Assembly (NCBI RefSeq): GCF_000252125.1 | Contig: NZ_AHKF01000017.1 | Coordinates: 186,001 to 250,000 of the forward strand | DNA: 64,000 nucleotides | Reading direction: 5' to 3' | Source of the DNA: Flavobacterium frigoris PS1 | GTDB taxonomy: Bacteria > Bacteroidota > Bacteroidia > Flavobacteriales > Flavobacteriaceae | Part shown: positions 25,817 through 36,260 of the stretch, piece after piece | Layout of the letters: each line of letters opens with the position of its first letter | Numbering within the stretch: position 1 is the first letter of the stretch | The notes under the pieces: generated by a model | The model's input: the letters and a program-made list of their open reading frames with translations, nothing else | Database searches by the model: none | Told to the model about the DNA's origin: nothing | Program-made: the position numbers and the translations under genes

Positions 25817-28800
25817 ATGAAACCACAAACACCGTATATTCCTAAGAATAAAGTAAGAATTGTTACTGCAGCCTCCCTTTTTGACGGTCACGATGCAGCC
25901 ATAAACATCATGAGAAGAATTATTCAAGCCACTGGTGTTGAGGTAATCCATCTAGGTCATGATAGAAGTGTTGAAGAAGTGGTGAATACAGCCATTCAAG
26001 AAGACGCTAATGCCATTGCTTTGACATCTTATCAAGGTGGTCATAACGAGTATTTTAAATACATGTATGACTTGCTCAAAGAGAAAGGTGCAAGCCATAT
26101 CAAGATTTTTGGTGGTGGAGGTGGAGTTATTCTACCTACAGAAATCGCTGAATTGCAAGCCTATGGAATCACGCGTATTTATGCACCAGATGATGGGCGC
26201 TCGATGGGATTACAAGGAATGATAAATGACTTGGTAGAACGTTCTGATTTTCCTACAGGAAATAAATTGACGAATGAAGTAAGTCAATTGGAATTCAAAA
26301 ATCCAACAGCCATTGCAAGAATTATTTCTTCGGCTGAGAATTATCCGGAAGTTGCAAAACCAGCAATGGATGCAATTCATAAAATGAACGAAAACTGCAA
26401 AACGCCAGTTTTGGGAATCACAGGAACTGGAGGATCAGGAAAATCTTCTCTTGTGGATGAGTTAGTTCGTCGTTTTTTAGTTGATTTCCCAGAGAAAACA
26501 ATTGGTTTGATTTCTGTAGATCCATCCAAACGTAAAACAGGAGGAGCTCTGTTAGGAGATAGAATACGTATGAATGCCATCAATAGCCCGAGAGTGTATA
26601 TGCGTTCCTTGGCAACCCGTCAATCTAATTTGGCTTTGTCAAAATATGTTGCTGATGCCATTCAGGTTATCAAAGCAGCAAAATATGATATTATTATCCT
26701 AGAAACTTCAGGAATTGGCCAGTCTGACACTGAAATCATGGATCATTCTGATGTTTCATTATACGTAATGACACCAGAGTTTGGTGCTGCAACACAATTA
26801 GAAAAAATCGATATGCTTGATTTTGCTGATCTTGTAGCACTTAATAAATTTGACAAACGTGGTGCTTTAGATGCTATTCGCGATGTCAAAAAACAATACC
26901 AACGCAACCATAATTTATGGGATGCGAATACGGATGAAATGCCTATTTTTGGAACTATTGCTTCACAGTTTAATGATCCCGGGATGAATACGCTTTACAA
27001 AGCGATCATGGATAAAATTGTTGAAAAAACGGATTCTGATTTAAAATCGACTTTTACAGTGACTCGTGAAATGAGCGAGAAAATTTTCGTTATTCCACCT
27101 CACAGAACGCGCTATTTATCTGAAATTGCCGAAAGCAACAGAAAATACGATGATACCGTTTTGAGCCAACAAAAAGTAGCCCAAAAATTATTTGGTATTT
27201 TTAAAACTATTGAATCTGTTTCAGGAAATGTTCCAGTAATCAATAAAGTTGGTATCGACGATAGTTCTGTATATCCAAGCGCTATTAAAGAGCATGACGA
27301 AAATAATATTTTTCTAAACCTTTTACTGAACCAATTCGATAAAGTAAAAATGGATTTAGATCCCTACAACTGGGAAGTAATCCTGACTTGGGATGAAAAA
27401 GTGAACAAATATAAAAACCCAATTTATTCCTTTAAGGTAAGAGACAGGGTAATTGAAATCAAAACGCATTCAGAATCATTATCTCATTCTCAGATTCCAA
27501 AAATAGCCTTGCCTAAATATGAGGCTTGGGGAGATATTTTACGTTGGTGTTTGCAAGAAAATGTTCCCGGAGAATTCCCTTTCGCCTCAGGATTATATCC
27601 TTTTAAAAGGGAAGGAGAGGATCCTTCTCGTATGTTTGCTGGTGAAGGTGGACCTGAAAGAACTAACAAGCGTTTTCATTATGTTAGTGCTGATTTGCCC
27701 GCTAAACGTTTGTCTACCGCTTTTGATAGTGTGACATTGTATGGAAATGATCCAGATCTTCGTCCGGACATCTATGGAAAAATCGGGAATGCCGGTGTTT
27801 CTATCTGTTGTTTGGATGATGCTAAAAAACTGTATTCCGGTTTTGACTTGGTTCATGCTTTGACTTCAGTAAGTATGACTATTAACGGTCCAGCACCTAT
27901 GTTACTTGGTTTTTTTATGAATGCAGCCATTGATCAACAATGTGAGCTTTATATCAAAGAAAACAATTTAGAGAAAGAAGTTGAGACTAAAATCAATAAA
28001 ATATATAAAGAGAAAGGTGTAGACCGCCCTTGTTATAATGGCGACTTGCCAGCCGGGAATAATGGATTGGGACTGATGCTTTTGGGAGTGACTGGAGATC
28101 TGGTATTGCCGTTGGATATTTACAATACAATTAAAGTCAGAACACTTTCGCAAGTTCGTGGAACAGTTCAGGCCGATATTTTAAAAGAAGATCAGGCACA
28201 AAACACTTGTATTTTCTCTACTGAATTTGCTTTGCGATTAATGGGAGATGTTCAGGAATATTTCATTACTAACAACGTAAGAAACTTTTATTCAGTTTCA
28301 ATTTCAGGATATCATATCGCTGAAGCGGGAGCGAATCCAATTACGCAATTGGCATTTACACTTTCTAATGGTTTCACTTACGTGGAGTATTATTTAAGTC
28401 GTGGGATGGATATTAATGATTTTGGACCTAATTTATCTTTCTTCTTTTCGAATGGGGTAGATCCTGAATATGCGGTAATCGGTCGTGTGGCACGTAAAAT
28501 TTGGGCGAAAGCCATGAAAAACAAATACGGAGCTAACGAAAGAGCGCAAATGTTGAAGTATCATATTCAAACTTCAGGGCGTTCCTTACATGCTCAAGAG
28601 ATTGATTTTAATGACATTCGTACTACTTTACAAGCCTTATACGCTATAAATGACAACTGTAACTCTTTGCATACTAATGCGTATGATGAGGCAATTACAA
28701 CGCCAACAGAAGAATCTGTTCGTCGTGCGATGGCCATTCAGTTGATCATCAATAAAGAAATGGGCTTGTCTAAAAACGAAAATCCAATTCAAGGTTCTTT

Positions 28801-29257
28801 CATAATAGAAGAATTAACAGATTTAGTCGAAGAAGCCGTTTTACTGGAATTCGACAGAATTACCGAAAGAGGTGGAGTGCTGGGTGCTATGGAAACAATG
28901 TACCAACGTTCTAAAATTCAGGAAGAAAGTTTGTATTATGAAACCTTGAAACATTCAGGTGAATTTCCAATTATTGGAGTGAATACATTCTTGAGTTCAA
29001 AAGGTTCTCCAACGGTTATTCCTGCTGAGGTCATCCGTGCAACGGAGCAAGAAAAGCAATTCCAGATTAAAACTTTGGAAAAGCTTCATAAGGCCAATGC
29101 CAAACAGGTGAAAGTACAATTGGATGCTATTCAAGATGCAGCCGTTAAAAACGAAAACTTATTTGATCACTTGATGGAAGCTACCAAAGTATGTACGCTA
29201 GGGCAGATTACTTCGGCTCTTTTTGAAGTAGGTGGCCAGTACAGAAGAAATATGTAA
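25817..29257 (+). CDS. icmF: Fused isobutyryl-CoA mutase
   Basis: An 1146-residue adenosylcobalamin enzyme that interconverts isobutyryl-CoA and n-butyryl-CoA (related branched acyl-CoA substrates are possible). Residues 12-140 are the B12-binding domain, with the cobalt-ligand motif [10 protein letters not shown] (histidine 25) and the GGGGGVI loop. Residues 190-400 are a MeaB-type G-protein chaperone with a P-loop at [12 protein letters not shown] (about 200-211) and ALNKFDKRG as the guanine-specificity motif. The rest, from about 560, is the acyl-CoA mutase barrel ([13 protein letters not shown] [29 protein letters not shown]). The single-chain order is the hallmark of IcmF, unlike two-subunit methylmalonyl-CoA mutase. 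It is a single gene followed by a terminator. Confidence 0.93.
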   Translation: MKPQTPYIPKNKVRIVTAASLFDGHDAAINIMRRIIQATGVEVIHLGHDRSVEEVVNTAIQEDANAIALTSYQGGHNEYFKYMYDLLKEKGASHIKIFGGGGGVILPTEIAELQAYGITRIYAPDDGRSMGLQGMINDLVERSDFPTGNKLTNEVSQLEFKNPTAIARIISSAENYPEVAKPAMDAIHKMNENCKTPVLGITGTGGSGKSSLVDELVRRFLVDFPEKTIGLISVDPSKRKTGGALLGDRIRMNAINSPRVYMRSLATRQSNLALSKYVADAIQVIKAAKYDIIILETSGIGQSDTEIMDHSDVSLYVMTPEFGAATQLEKIDMLDFADLVALNKFDKRGALDAIRDVKKQYQRNHNLWDANTDEMPIFGTIASQFNDPGMNTLYKAIMDKIVEKTDSDLKSTFTVTREMSEKIFVIPPHRTRYLSEIAESNRKYDDTVLSQQKVAQKLFGIFKTIESVSGNVPVINKVGIDDSSVYPSAIKEHDENNIFLNLLLNQFDKVKMDLDPYNWEVILTWDEKVNKYKNPIYSFKVRDRVIEIKTHSESLSHSQIPKIALPKYEAWGDILRWCLQENVPGEFPFASGLYPFKREGEDPSRMFAGEGGPERTNKRFHYVSADLPAKRLSTAFDSVTLYGNDPDLRPDIYGKIGNAGVSICCLDDAKKLYSGFDLVHALTSVSMTINGPAPMLLGFFMNAAIDQQCELYIKENNLEKEVETKINKIYKEKGVDRPCYNGDLPAGNNGLGLMLLGVTGDLVLPLDIYNTIKVRTLSQVRGTVQADILKEDQAQNTCIFSTEFALRLMGDVQEYFITNNVRNFYSVSISGYHIAEAGANPITQLAFTLSNGFTYVEYYLSRGMDINDFGPNLSFFFSNGVDPEYAVIGRVARKIWAKAMKNKYGANERAQMLKYHIQTSGRSLHAQEIDFNDIRTTLQALYAINDNCNSLHTNAYDEAITTPTEESVRRAMAIQLIINKEMGLSKNENPIQGSFIIEELTDLVEEAVLLEFDRITERGGVLGAMETMYQRSKIQEESLYYETLKHSGEFPIIGVNTFLSSKGSPTVIPAEVIRATEQEKQFQIKTLEKLHKANAKQVKVQLDAIQDAAVKNENLFDHLMEATKVCTLGQITSALFEVGGQYRRNM

Positions 29258-29325
29258 GCTGAGAACCATTTTTTGCTTTTGCAAAAAAAAGTGTGTGAAT
29301 CGCTTTTATCGGGATTTATTCAAGT

Positions 29326-29356
29326 AAAAGCCTTCCATTTATGGAAGGCTTTTTCA
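29326..29356. terminator. Terminator downstream of icmF
   Basis: AAAAGCCTTCCAT (29326-29338) and ATGGAAGGCTTTT (29341-29353) form a perfect stem with a two-base loop, then more T. Confidence 0.85.
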
Positions 29357-29494
29357 TTTTTGCTGAGACTACTATTGAGCTAACATATATGCACTACTTT
29401 AAAGGAGGTTTTGCTACAACGACAAACGGGAGTCATGTTTTTCCATTAGGATACTTTTTGTGTATCGCTATTTCAGGACAGTCCAATTTAAGTA

Positions 29495-29528
29495 AAAAAA
29501 ATGCGGAATATATTTTCCGCATTTTTTT
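29495..29528. terminator. Bidirectional terminator downstream of the PfpI gene
   Basis: ATGCGGAA and TTCCGCAT, extended by A and T runs (29495-29508 and 29515-29528), form a strong stem. It lies 18 bases after the end of the minus-strand PfpI gene. Confidence 0.85.
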
Positions 29529-29545
29529 TTATTTATGTTTAAAAA

Positions 29546-30091
29546 TTAAACTACTTGCTGGTGTTTTCCTTCTTTAATTTCTTCTACTAATTTTTCATTG
29601 AAAGCTGGTAAGTCATTAGGATTTCTACTTGTGACTAATCCTTTGTCTACAACAACTTCTTGATCATGCCAATCGGCTCCGGCATTTATTAAATCAATTT
29701 TTATGGAAGGATAAGAAGTCATTGTGCGTCCTTTAACTAATCCAGCGCTAATTAAAATTTGTGGACCGTGACAAATTGCTGCTACAGGTTTCCCTGCTTT
29801 AAAAAAATCTTTTATAAAAGACAAAGCATTTTCATCTGTTCGTAATATATCTGGATTAATAACGCCCCCAGGTAGAACTAGAGCATCATAATCAGCAGCT
29901 TTAACATTCTTTAATTCTTGATCAACTTTATAATCTTTCCCCCATTCAGTAGAAGCCCATGATCTTATGCTTTCGCTTTCTGGACTTACGATTTCGGCTT
30001 TCCAACCTTGTTTTTCTAAATATTCTTTAGGTGAGCTTAATTCAACTTCTTCAAATCCGTTTGTTGCTAAAATAGCTATTCTCTTTTCCAT
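29546..30091 (-). CDS. DJ-1/PfpI family protein
   Basis: A 181-residue cytoplasmic protein of the class I glutamine amidotransferase-like fold. The nucleophile cysteine is in AAICHGPQILISAG (about residues 104-117), with the family glutamate near residue 18 (EEVELSSPKEYL). PfpI/YhbO-type proteins act in stress resistance as proteases, deglycases or glyoxalases, and their exact activity is disputed. It is a single gene with its own terminator. Confidence 0.88.
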   Translation of the reverse strand: MEKRIAILATNGFEEVELSSPKEYLEKQGWKAEIVSPESESIRSWASTEWGKDYKVDQELKNVKAADYDALVLPGGVINPDILRTDENALSFIKDFFKAGKPVAAICHGPQILISAGLVKGRTMTSYPSIKIDLINAGADWHDQEVVVDKGLVTSRNPNDLPAFNEKLVEEIKEGKHQQVV

Positions 30092-30224
30092 AATTTGTAA
30101 TTTTAATTTATGTTGATAGCATAAAATTACAAATTATAATAGGGGACAGTTCATAAATAGGTATTAAAATAAACATAATTTTGTTCAAGCTGTTTTGATA
30201 GAAGCCGTCCTTTAATGGAATAAT

Positions 30225-30797
30225 TTACTTAATTCCGGATATTTTTAAATACCCAATATGCAAAACGTCTTCTTGCAGAGTCTCCTCTGATTTGCTGATT
30301 TTTAAGGTGTATAGCTCTTTTAACTGGCTATCTAATATGTCGGTTACTTTATAGAGGTCATCCACATCGATTCCGTATTTGTCGTCAATATGGGAGGCGC
30401 CAGTTCCCTTGAAACCGCAATGTTTGAAGAAGGTGCTCTTTTTGGCTTTTTTGGATGCCAATCCCATACTTTGGGCAATAGTCAGGATTTTATAATGGTA
30501 CTCTTCAAACTCATTTTCCTTATAACCGCCCAAGTTGATAAAAAATAAATGGTCTAGGCTGGCGTTTTCAACCGCTTCTTTGGCTGTAATTTCTATTGAA
30601 AAATTATCAACCACAGTAACTTCGCGCCAGGCATCGATATGGATTCGTCCCTTGGCTTCAGGCCAAAAAGCTTTCGTTTTTGGGATCAGTTCTTTCAAGG
30701 AAGAACCAATTCCAAAAAAAATATCATGTTGCTCGGTAAGTCGGCCAGCCGGCGTACAGCCTAACATGACCATATATAACTTCATTCTTTTTTCCAT
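30225..30797 (-). CDS. DUF1543 protein
   Basis: A 190-residue soluble protein; MKLYMVMLGCTPAGRLTEQHD at residue 5 suggests the start may be the ATG at 30785. Conserved stretches of DUF1543 are visible: FFGIGSSLKELIP, IHIDAWREVT, and LFFINLGGYKENEFEEYHYK. A second, shorter repeat-like part contains HCGFKGTGASHIDDKYGID. The function is unknown. The gene stands alone. Confidence 0.75.
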   Translation of the reverse strand: MEKRMKLYMVMLGCTPAGRLTEQHDIFFGIGSSLKELIPKTKAFWPEAKGRIHIDAWREVTVVDNFSIEITAKEAVENASLDHLFFINLGGYKENEFEEYHYKILTIAQSMGLASKKAKKSTFFKHCGFKGTGASHIDDKYGIDVDDLYKVTDILDSQLKELYTLKISKSEETLQEDVLHIGYLKISGIK

Positions 30798-30883
30798 ATT
30801 TCAAAGCTACATTATTTTTCCAAAATAAACTTTGGCATAGTTAATGAATATATGCAACCAAAGAAACATATAAAATTAAAATC

Positions 30884-31381
30884 ATGAAAAAAATAATTAC
30901 ACTTTTAGCCATTGCAGGATTATTTGTTTTGCAAAGCTGTACTACATCAGGTTATTTTGAAACTGCACCTATTGCGAGAAATGAAGTTTTTGAAGTTACC
31001 ACTTCATTCAATTCAAACAATAATTACGGTAGGTTGGTAACGTTTAACCCGCCTATTTATTCATCAGATGTAGTTTTAGTCTATCGATTGTCTGGCTCTA
31101 ATAGTCAGGGGGATGTATGGGAGTTATTGCCGGAAACCTATTATTTCAATAATGGAGCACTGGATTTTGGATATAAATTTGATTATACCAATAGAGATGT
31201 AGATATATATATGATTGGTAGTGATTTGCAATCTGTTACTGCGGCATTTAGATTGAATCAGGTATTACGAATCGTGATAGTACCAGCAAATTATGCTAAA
31301 ACAATAAACAAAAATAGTTATTCAGATGTCATTACGGCCTTAGATATAAAAGACAATCAAATTCAAAAAATTAATTTATAA
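30884..31381 (+). CDS. Small lipoprotein, first of a related pair
   Basis: A 165-residue lipoprotein (lipobox LQSCTTS, cysteine at residue 19) with a single beta-rich domain. Its C-terminal half (LRIVIVPANYAKTINKNSYSD and ALDIKDNQIQKINL) matches the end of the next gene (FRIVIVPGSFSASINKNNYAD and ALNVKESQIQRINF) almost position by position, so the two are tandem paralogues. The function is unknown; the product is probably on the cell surface or in the periplasm. Confidence 0.75.
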   Translation: MKKIITLLAIAGLFVLQSCTTSGYFETAPIARNEVFEVTTSFNSNNNYGRLVTFNPPIYSSDVVLVYRLSGSNSQGDVWELLPETYYFNNGALDFGYKFDYTNRDVDIYMIGSDLQSVTAAFRLNQVLRIVIVPANYAKTINKNSYSDVITALDIKDNQIQKINL

Positions 31382-31534
31382 TAATGAATTCTAAAAAAGG
31401 GAGCCGATAGGTTTCCTTTTTTTTGTAACTTTATAAATGCCTGATTAATTGCAAAACAATTATTTGTGAAAAGACAATTTTGCGTCAATTGAGGAGTTTA
31501 AAATCAATAATAACAACCTTTAAAAAATACAGGT

Positions 31535-32056
31535 ATGAAAAAGATAAGTACATTTTTGGCGGCAATTGTAATGATTATTATTTCAAGTTGTGAAGGGCCA
31601 CAAGGGCCACCCGGATTTGATGGTTTAGACGGACAAGATGGAGTGATAGCAGAAGTTTTTGAACTTAAAAATGTTAATTTTAGTTACAACACTACAGATG
31701 GATATACTATTTTTCGGGTTTTAGATCCCAAAATATTTGATTCCGATATTGTTCTGATTTATAGGATGACTGGAACTATCGACGCCAGCACGCCTATTTG
31801 GCAACTTATTCCTAGGACTCTTTTCTTATCTCAAGGGGAGTTAGATTATGACTTTGATTTTAGTAAGGAAGATTTTACAATCTATGCAGGTGGTACCTAT
31901 GATTTAAGCTTAACGCCGCAATATATAAACAATCAAACCTTTCGCATTGTAATTGTTCCGGGAAGCTTTTCGGCTTCGATAAATAAAAATAATTATGCAG
32001 ATGTAATGGCGGCATTGAATGTAAAGGAAAGCCAAATCCAGCGCATTAATTTTTAA
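31535..32056 (+). CDS. Collagen-like lipoprotein, second of a related pair
   Basis: A 173-residue lipoprotein; the lipobox cysteine (about residue 19) is followed directly by a short collagen-like run of G-x-y triplets (GPQGPPGFDGLDGQDG), then the same domain as in the preceding gene. The triplets are the main difference between the two, and five repeats are too few for a stable triple helix alone. The function is unknown. A bidirectional terminator follows. Confidence 0.78.
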   Translation: MKKISTFLAAIVMIIISSCEGPQGPPGFDGLDGQDGVIAEVFELKNVNFSYNTTDGYTIFRVLDPKIFDSDIVLIYRMTGTIDASTPIWQLIPRTLFLSQGELDYDFDFSKEDFTIYAGGTYDLSLTPQYINNQTFRIVIVPGSFSASINKNNYADVMAALNVKESQIQRINF

Positions 32057-32070
32057 GGAATTAAAAACAA

Positions 32071-32102
32071 AAAAAAGGAACCTTTAAGGTTCCTTTTTTT
32101 TT
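32071..32102. terminator. Bidirectional terminator between the lipoprotein pair and terC
   Basis: AAAAAAGGAACCTT and AAGGTTCCTTTTTT pair across a single T at 32085, with extra T. It serves the plus-strand lipoprotein genes and the convergent minus-strand TerC gene. Confidence 0.9.
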
Positions 32103-32126
32103 GCTATCTATTGGTATGATTTTATA

Positions 32127-33086
32127 TTAAATTTCTGTTTTCTTAGGATTCTGTTTACTCATTCGTAATGAAACTACGATCCCTACCAAAAGGGATAGTG
32201 CAATAAAAAGCAAAGAAGCCCATTCAGGAATCTCCACAAATTCATGAAGCAACATTTTTAGTCCCACGAAACTTAAGATTGCAATTAAACTGAATTCTAG
32301 ATAGCTGAATTTTTCCAGCATATTAGCTAGGAAAAAGTACATAGATCGCAATCCCAGTATGGCAAAAATGTTTGAACTGAGTACTAAAAAAGGGTCGCTA
32401 GTGATGGCCAAAATCGCAGGTACGCTATCAATGGCAAAAACAACATCCATGACTTCGATGACTACCAGTGCAACAAAAAGTGGGGTTGCTGCCGTTATAT
32501 GTCGTCTTTTTACAAAGAAATGCTCATGGTCGATATGATTTGAAATAGGCATTATCTTCTTAAGACTTTTATATACAAACGATTTTTTTGGCTCGAATTT
32601 TTCATCTCCACTGGTAAATAACATTTTCATTGCCGTGAAAATCAAGAAGAAACCAAATAGGTATGTTGCCCAGAAAAATTTATGGATAAGCATAACGCCA
32701 AAAAAGATCATAAGCCCTCTAAATACAATTGCCCCAAGAATGCCCCAAAACAAAACCCGATGTTGGTATTTTTGCGGTATTTTAAACGCCGAAAAAATAA
32801 TAGCAATTACAAATATATTATCCACACTTAAAGATAATTCTATTAGATAGCCGGTAATGAATTTTATAGATGCGGCGAGCGGTTTCAGCTCATCTGGGTT
32901 AGAAATGTAATTGTTGTCATAAATCCAATAGATCACGCCAGAAAATAAAAAAGAAATTGTTACCCAAATAGCAGTCCACTTTGAAGCTTCTTTAGTACTG
33001 ATGATATGAGGTGTTTTATTGAAAACCCCTAAATCCAAAGCTAAGATTATTAGAACTACAGCAAAGAAAGAAATCCAAACAATCAT
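32127..33086 (-). CDS. TerC/Alx family membrane protein
   Basis: A 319-residue inner-membrane protein with about nine helices. The family motifs are intact: FITGYLIELSLSVDNIFVIAII (about residues 73-94) and VVIEVMDVVFAIDSVPAILAI (about 207-227), whose paired acidic residues are proposed to handle a metal ion. It resembles Alx (manganese homeostasis) more than the tellurite-resistance operon; no ter genes are nearby. A TATCTTTG box on the minus strand at 33109-33116 is a plausible promoter. I saw no yybP-ykoY-type riboswitch upstream. Confidence 0.88.
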   Translation of the reverse strand: MIVWISFFAVVLIILALDLGVFNKTPHIISTKEASKWTAIWVTISFLFSGVIYWIYDNNYISNPDELKPLAASIKFITGYLIELSLSVDNIFVIAIIFSAFKIPQKYQHRVLFWGILGAIVFRGLMIFFGVMLIHKFFWATYLFGFFLIFTAMKMLFTSGDEKFEPKKSFVYKSLKKIMPISNHIDHEHFFVKRRHITAATPLFVALVVIEVMDVVFAIDSVPAILAITSDPFLVLSSNIFAILGLRSMYFFLANMLEKFSYLEFSLIAILSFVGLKMLLHEFVEIPEWASLLFIALSLLVGIVVSLRMSKQNPKKTEI

Positions 33087-33328
33087 AAATAAGTTTTTTA
33101 AAGTTAGACAAAGATACTTTTTGATTTTAATCCTCCCTATTTATTCGAATAAAGTTAGTTTTTCTACCACTCTTGTGTTTTTAATTTATTGTGATTGGGA
33201 ATTTAAAAAAATACACGTCTAAAATTAGCATGTTGTTATTATTGAAGGGTATTTTTACGAATTTGATTATTTTGAGGTTATTGCCCGTAAAAAATAGAGG
33301 TAAAATTTTATAAAAGTAATAATAGGTA

Positions 33329-33336
33329 TATATTTG
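33329..33336 (+). promoter_or_regulatory. -7 element of the glnN promoter
   Basis: TATATTTG matches TAnnTTTG and lies about 40 bases before the glnN start codon. The -33 position is TTT, not TTG, so the match is partial. Confidence 0.5.
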
Positions 33337-33376
33337 TACCAAAATAATAGGGGTTTAATCTATAAAATAAGTTTTT

Positions 33377-35566
33377 ATGTCAACAATACGTTTCCAAGCT
33401 TTGAGAGAAGCATCAACTAGAAAGCCAGTTAAATTTGAAGAATCGGGTAGAAAATCAGTTCTTTTCGGTTCAAATGTTTTTAATGATAAAGCAATGAAGC
33501 AATATTTGACTTCAGATGCTTTTAAAGGAGTACAGGGCGCTGTTCAACATGGAACTAAAATAGATAGAAAATTAGCGGATTATATTGCAATGGGTATGAA
33601 GGAATGGGCTCTGTCTAAAGGAGTAACTCATTATACACACTGGTTTCAACCACTTACTGGAGCGACTGCAGAAAAACATGATGCCTTCTTTGAAACATCT
33701 TATGATGGTAGCGACCCTGTTGAAAAATTTGGTGGTGCACAGTTGATTCAGCAAGAGCCTGATGCATCTAGTTTTCCAAATGGAGGAATCAGAAATACAT
33801 TTGAAGCAAGAGGATATACTGCATGGGATCCTACTTCTCCAGCATTTATACTTGGAACTACTTTATGCATTCCAACAGTATTTATCTCCTACACGGGAGA
33901 AGCATTAGATTACAAAACACCTTTGTTAAGAGCTTTGCAAGTTATGGATGAAGCTGCCACTGAAGTGTGTAAATATTTTGATAAAAATGTAAAGAAAGTG
34001 ACTGCAACCCTTGGTTGGGAGCAAGAGTATTTCTTGATTGATAGAGCATTGGCTAATTCTCGTCCAGACCTTATGATGACAGGAAGAACCTTGTTAGGTC
34101 ATACTTCGGCGAAAGGACAACAATTAGACGATCATTATTTTGGTTCTATTCCTACTCGTGCTTTGGTATACATGAGAGATTTAGAGCAAGAATGTATGTT
34201 ACTTGGAATACCAGTAAAAACGCGTCACAATGAAGTAGCACCAAATCAATTTGAATTTGCGCCTATTTTTGAAGAGACAAATCTAGCAGTAGATCATAAC
34301 TGTCTGTTGATGGATGTTATGGAAAAGGTAGCGGAGCGTCATGACTTAAAAGTATTGTTCCATGAAAAACCGTTCAAAGGAGTAAACGGTTCAGGGAAGC
34401 ATAATAACTGGTCATTAGCTACAGATACAGGAGTTAATTTATTGAGTCCAAGTAAGACTCCAATGAGTAACTTACAATTCTTAACTTTCTTTATCAATAC
34501 GATAAAAGCAGTACATGATCATGAGTCATTATTGAGAGGGGCTATTGCAACTGCAGGAAATGATCATAGATTAGGGGCAAATGAAGCGCCACCAGCAATT
34601 ATCTCGGTATTTATCGGTGAGCAATTGACGAAAGTTTTGGCTGAACTTGAAGGTGTGACCGCAGGGAAATTGTCTCCAGAAGAAAAAACAGATCTTAAAT
34701 TAAACGTAGTGGGTAAAATTCCAGACGTTCTTTTAGACAACACTGATAGAAACAGAACATCACCATTTGCTTTTACAGGAAATAAATTTGAATTTAGAGC
34801 TGTAGGTTCTAATTCAAACTGTTCTAACTCGATGACTACTTTGAATGCTATAGTTGCAAAGCAATTAAGAGACTTTAAAGTTGAAGTTGATGCTTTGATT
34901 GAATCTAAAGATATGAAGAAAGATGACGCCATCTTTAATGTGTTAAGAGAATACATCAAGCACTCTAAGAAAATCCTTTTTGAAGGAGACGGTTACAGTG
35001 AAGCATGGGAAAAAGAAGCTGAAAAAAGAGGTTTAAGTAACTTCAAAACAACTCCTGAGGCATTGAAAGCAAGAGCTTCTAAACAAGCTTTAGATTTGTT
35101 TTCTGAATTGGGAATCATGAACCATATTGAAGTTGAAGCACGTTACGAAATTGAATTGGAAGAGTATACTAAGAAAATTCAAATCGAAGGTAGAGTTTTA
35201 GGTGATATTTCAACAAATCACGTAATTCCAACAGCTATTCGTTACCAAAACACTTTGATTGAAAACGTAAAAGGATTGAAAGATATTTTCGGATCTGATT
35301 TTGAGACTATCGCAAAAGAGCAAATCATTTTGATTAAAGATATTTCAAGACATATCGAAGGAATCAATTCTAAGGTACTTGAGATGACTAACGAAAGAAA
35401 GAAAGCTAATGTTTTGACTGACGGTCAAGCAATGGCTGAAGCGTACTGTAATAATGTAAAACCTTACTTTGAAATCATCCGTGAGCACTGTGATAAATTA
35501 GAGTTATTGGTTGACAATGAACTTTGGACATTAACTAAATACAGAGAGTTGTTGTTTACTAAATAA
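33377..35566 (+). CDS. glnN: Glutamine synthetase type III
   Basis: A 729-residue dodecameric enzyme forming glutamine from glutamate, ammonia and ATP. Its length and order are those of GSIII: an N-terminal type III-specific region (SYDGSDPVEKFGGAQLIQ, ATLCIPTVFISYTGEALDYKTPLL-like stretch) and the catalytic core with GWEQEYFLID, NEVAPNQFEFAPIFEE and GVNGSGKHNNWSLATD. A long C-terminal extension shows helical segments. GSIII is the standard glutamine synthetase of Bacteroidota. It stands alone with its own promoter and terminator. Confidence 0.96.
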   Translation: MSTIRFQALREASTRKPVKFEESGRKSVLFGSNVFNDKAMKQYLTSDAFKGVQGAVQHGTKIDRKLADYIAMGMKEWALSKGVTHYTHWFQPLTGATAEKHDAFFETSYDGSDPVEKFGGAQLIQQEPDASSFPNGGIRNTFEARGYTAWDPTSPAFILGTTLCIPTVFISYTGEALDYKTPLLRALQVMDEAATEVCKYFDKNVKKVTATLGWEQEYFLIDRALANSRPDLMMTGRTLLGHTSAKGQQLDDHYFGSIPTRALVYMRDLEQECMLLGIPVKTRHNEVAPNQFEFAPIFEETNLAVDHNCLLMDVMEKVAERHDLKVLFHEKPFKGVNGSGKHNNWSLATDTGVNLLSPSKTPMSNLQFLTFFINTIKAVHDHESLLRGAIATAGNDHRLGANEAPPAIISVFIGEQLTKVLAELEGVTAGKLSPEEKTDLKLNVVGKIPDVLLDNTDRNRTSPFAFTGNKFEFRAVGSNSNCSNSMTTLNAIVAKQLRDFKVEVDALIESKDMKKDDAIFNVLREYIKHSKKILFEGDGYSEAWEKEAEKRGLSNFKTTPEALKARASKQALDLFSELGIMNHIEVEARYEIELEEYTKKIQIEGRVLGDISTNHVIPTAIRYQNTLIENVKGLKDIFGSDFETIAKEQIILIKDISRHIEGINSKVLEMTNERKKANVLTDGQAMAEAYCNNVKPYFEIIREHCDKLELLVDNELWTLTKYRELLFTK

Positions 35567-35590
35567 CAACAAACCTATTTTAAATTTAAA

Positions 35591-35622
35591 ATGCCTATCT
35601 ATTCTAGATAGGCATTTTTTTT
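35591..35622 (+). terminator. Terminator of glnN
   Basis: ATGCCTATCTA (35591-35601) and TAGATAGGCAT (35605-35615) form a perfect stem with a three-base loop, followed by eight or more T. Confidence 0.9.
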
Positions 35623-36260
35623 ATGTGTTCTTTTTTAAGTGTCTATGTTAATTTAATTATGTCTTTTAAGGTAGATTTTCTTGTACGGTTCTCTAACTTA
35701 TGATAGCAGGAGGGAAATAGTATAATGAGACATACTTTTAATTAAAAATGAATCTATTCTACAATGAACGAAGAGTTTGTTGAAAATATATAATAATCGC
35801 AAAAGGGTTAAACTCGAGTTGCTTTATCTTAAGCCTTTTTTGAAAAGTACAATAAGAAGATATAGGAAATTTTCACTAACTATAGCTTAGGATTGGGTGT
35901 GATTTGTAGAATCTATAGGTATTTACGGGATGTATACTCTTGTTAATTAAATAGGTTATTTTGCTTTTAAGGACTTTTTAATGTTTAGTAATTCTTTTCT
36001 TATATCAATAAGTATATAGAAATGTAGTTCATCGTAATAGAGTTGTATTTCATCGAAAAAATAGTATTTAATTGAAAAACAGGTATTTGTACGGGGTGTT
36101 TTTCTAGAAATGTTTTCTATCTTTGATATGTAATAATCAAATAAGAGCTATGTATTTATACTAAAAGCCTTGTTATTTATTATAAAGGAGAGGATTCCCA
36201 AATCACTTTTTTAAAACCTACATAATAGTTTGTATTAATAACCAATTAAATATATTTATT
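35623..36260 (+). promoter_or_regulatory. Long leader and control region of the curli operon
   Basis: There is no gene in these 640 AT-rich bases. The clearest signals are two direct copies of TTCATCG at 36028-36034 and 36049-36055, exactly 21 bases apart (two helical turns), in front of a TATCTTTG -7 element at 36118-36125. The -33 region is weak (GTG), which fits an activated promoter. A leader of about 130 bases follows. The spacing is typical of LytTR-type response regulators; this is inference. Confidence 0.55.

Noticed and set aside
29341..29577. 78-codon plus-strand frame after icmF
   Set aside because: It starts inside one terminator stem and runs through a second, and overlaps the end of the PfpI gene.
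33087..33376. Possible manganese riboswitch in front of terC
   Set aside because: I could not find the paired stems of the yybP-ykoY class; the region is simple AT-rich sequence.
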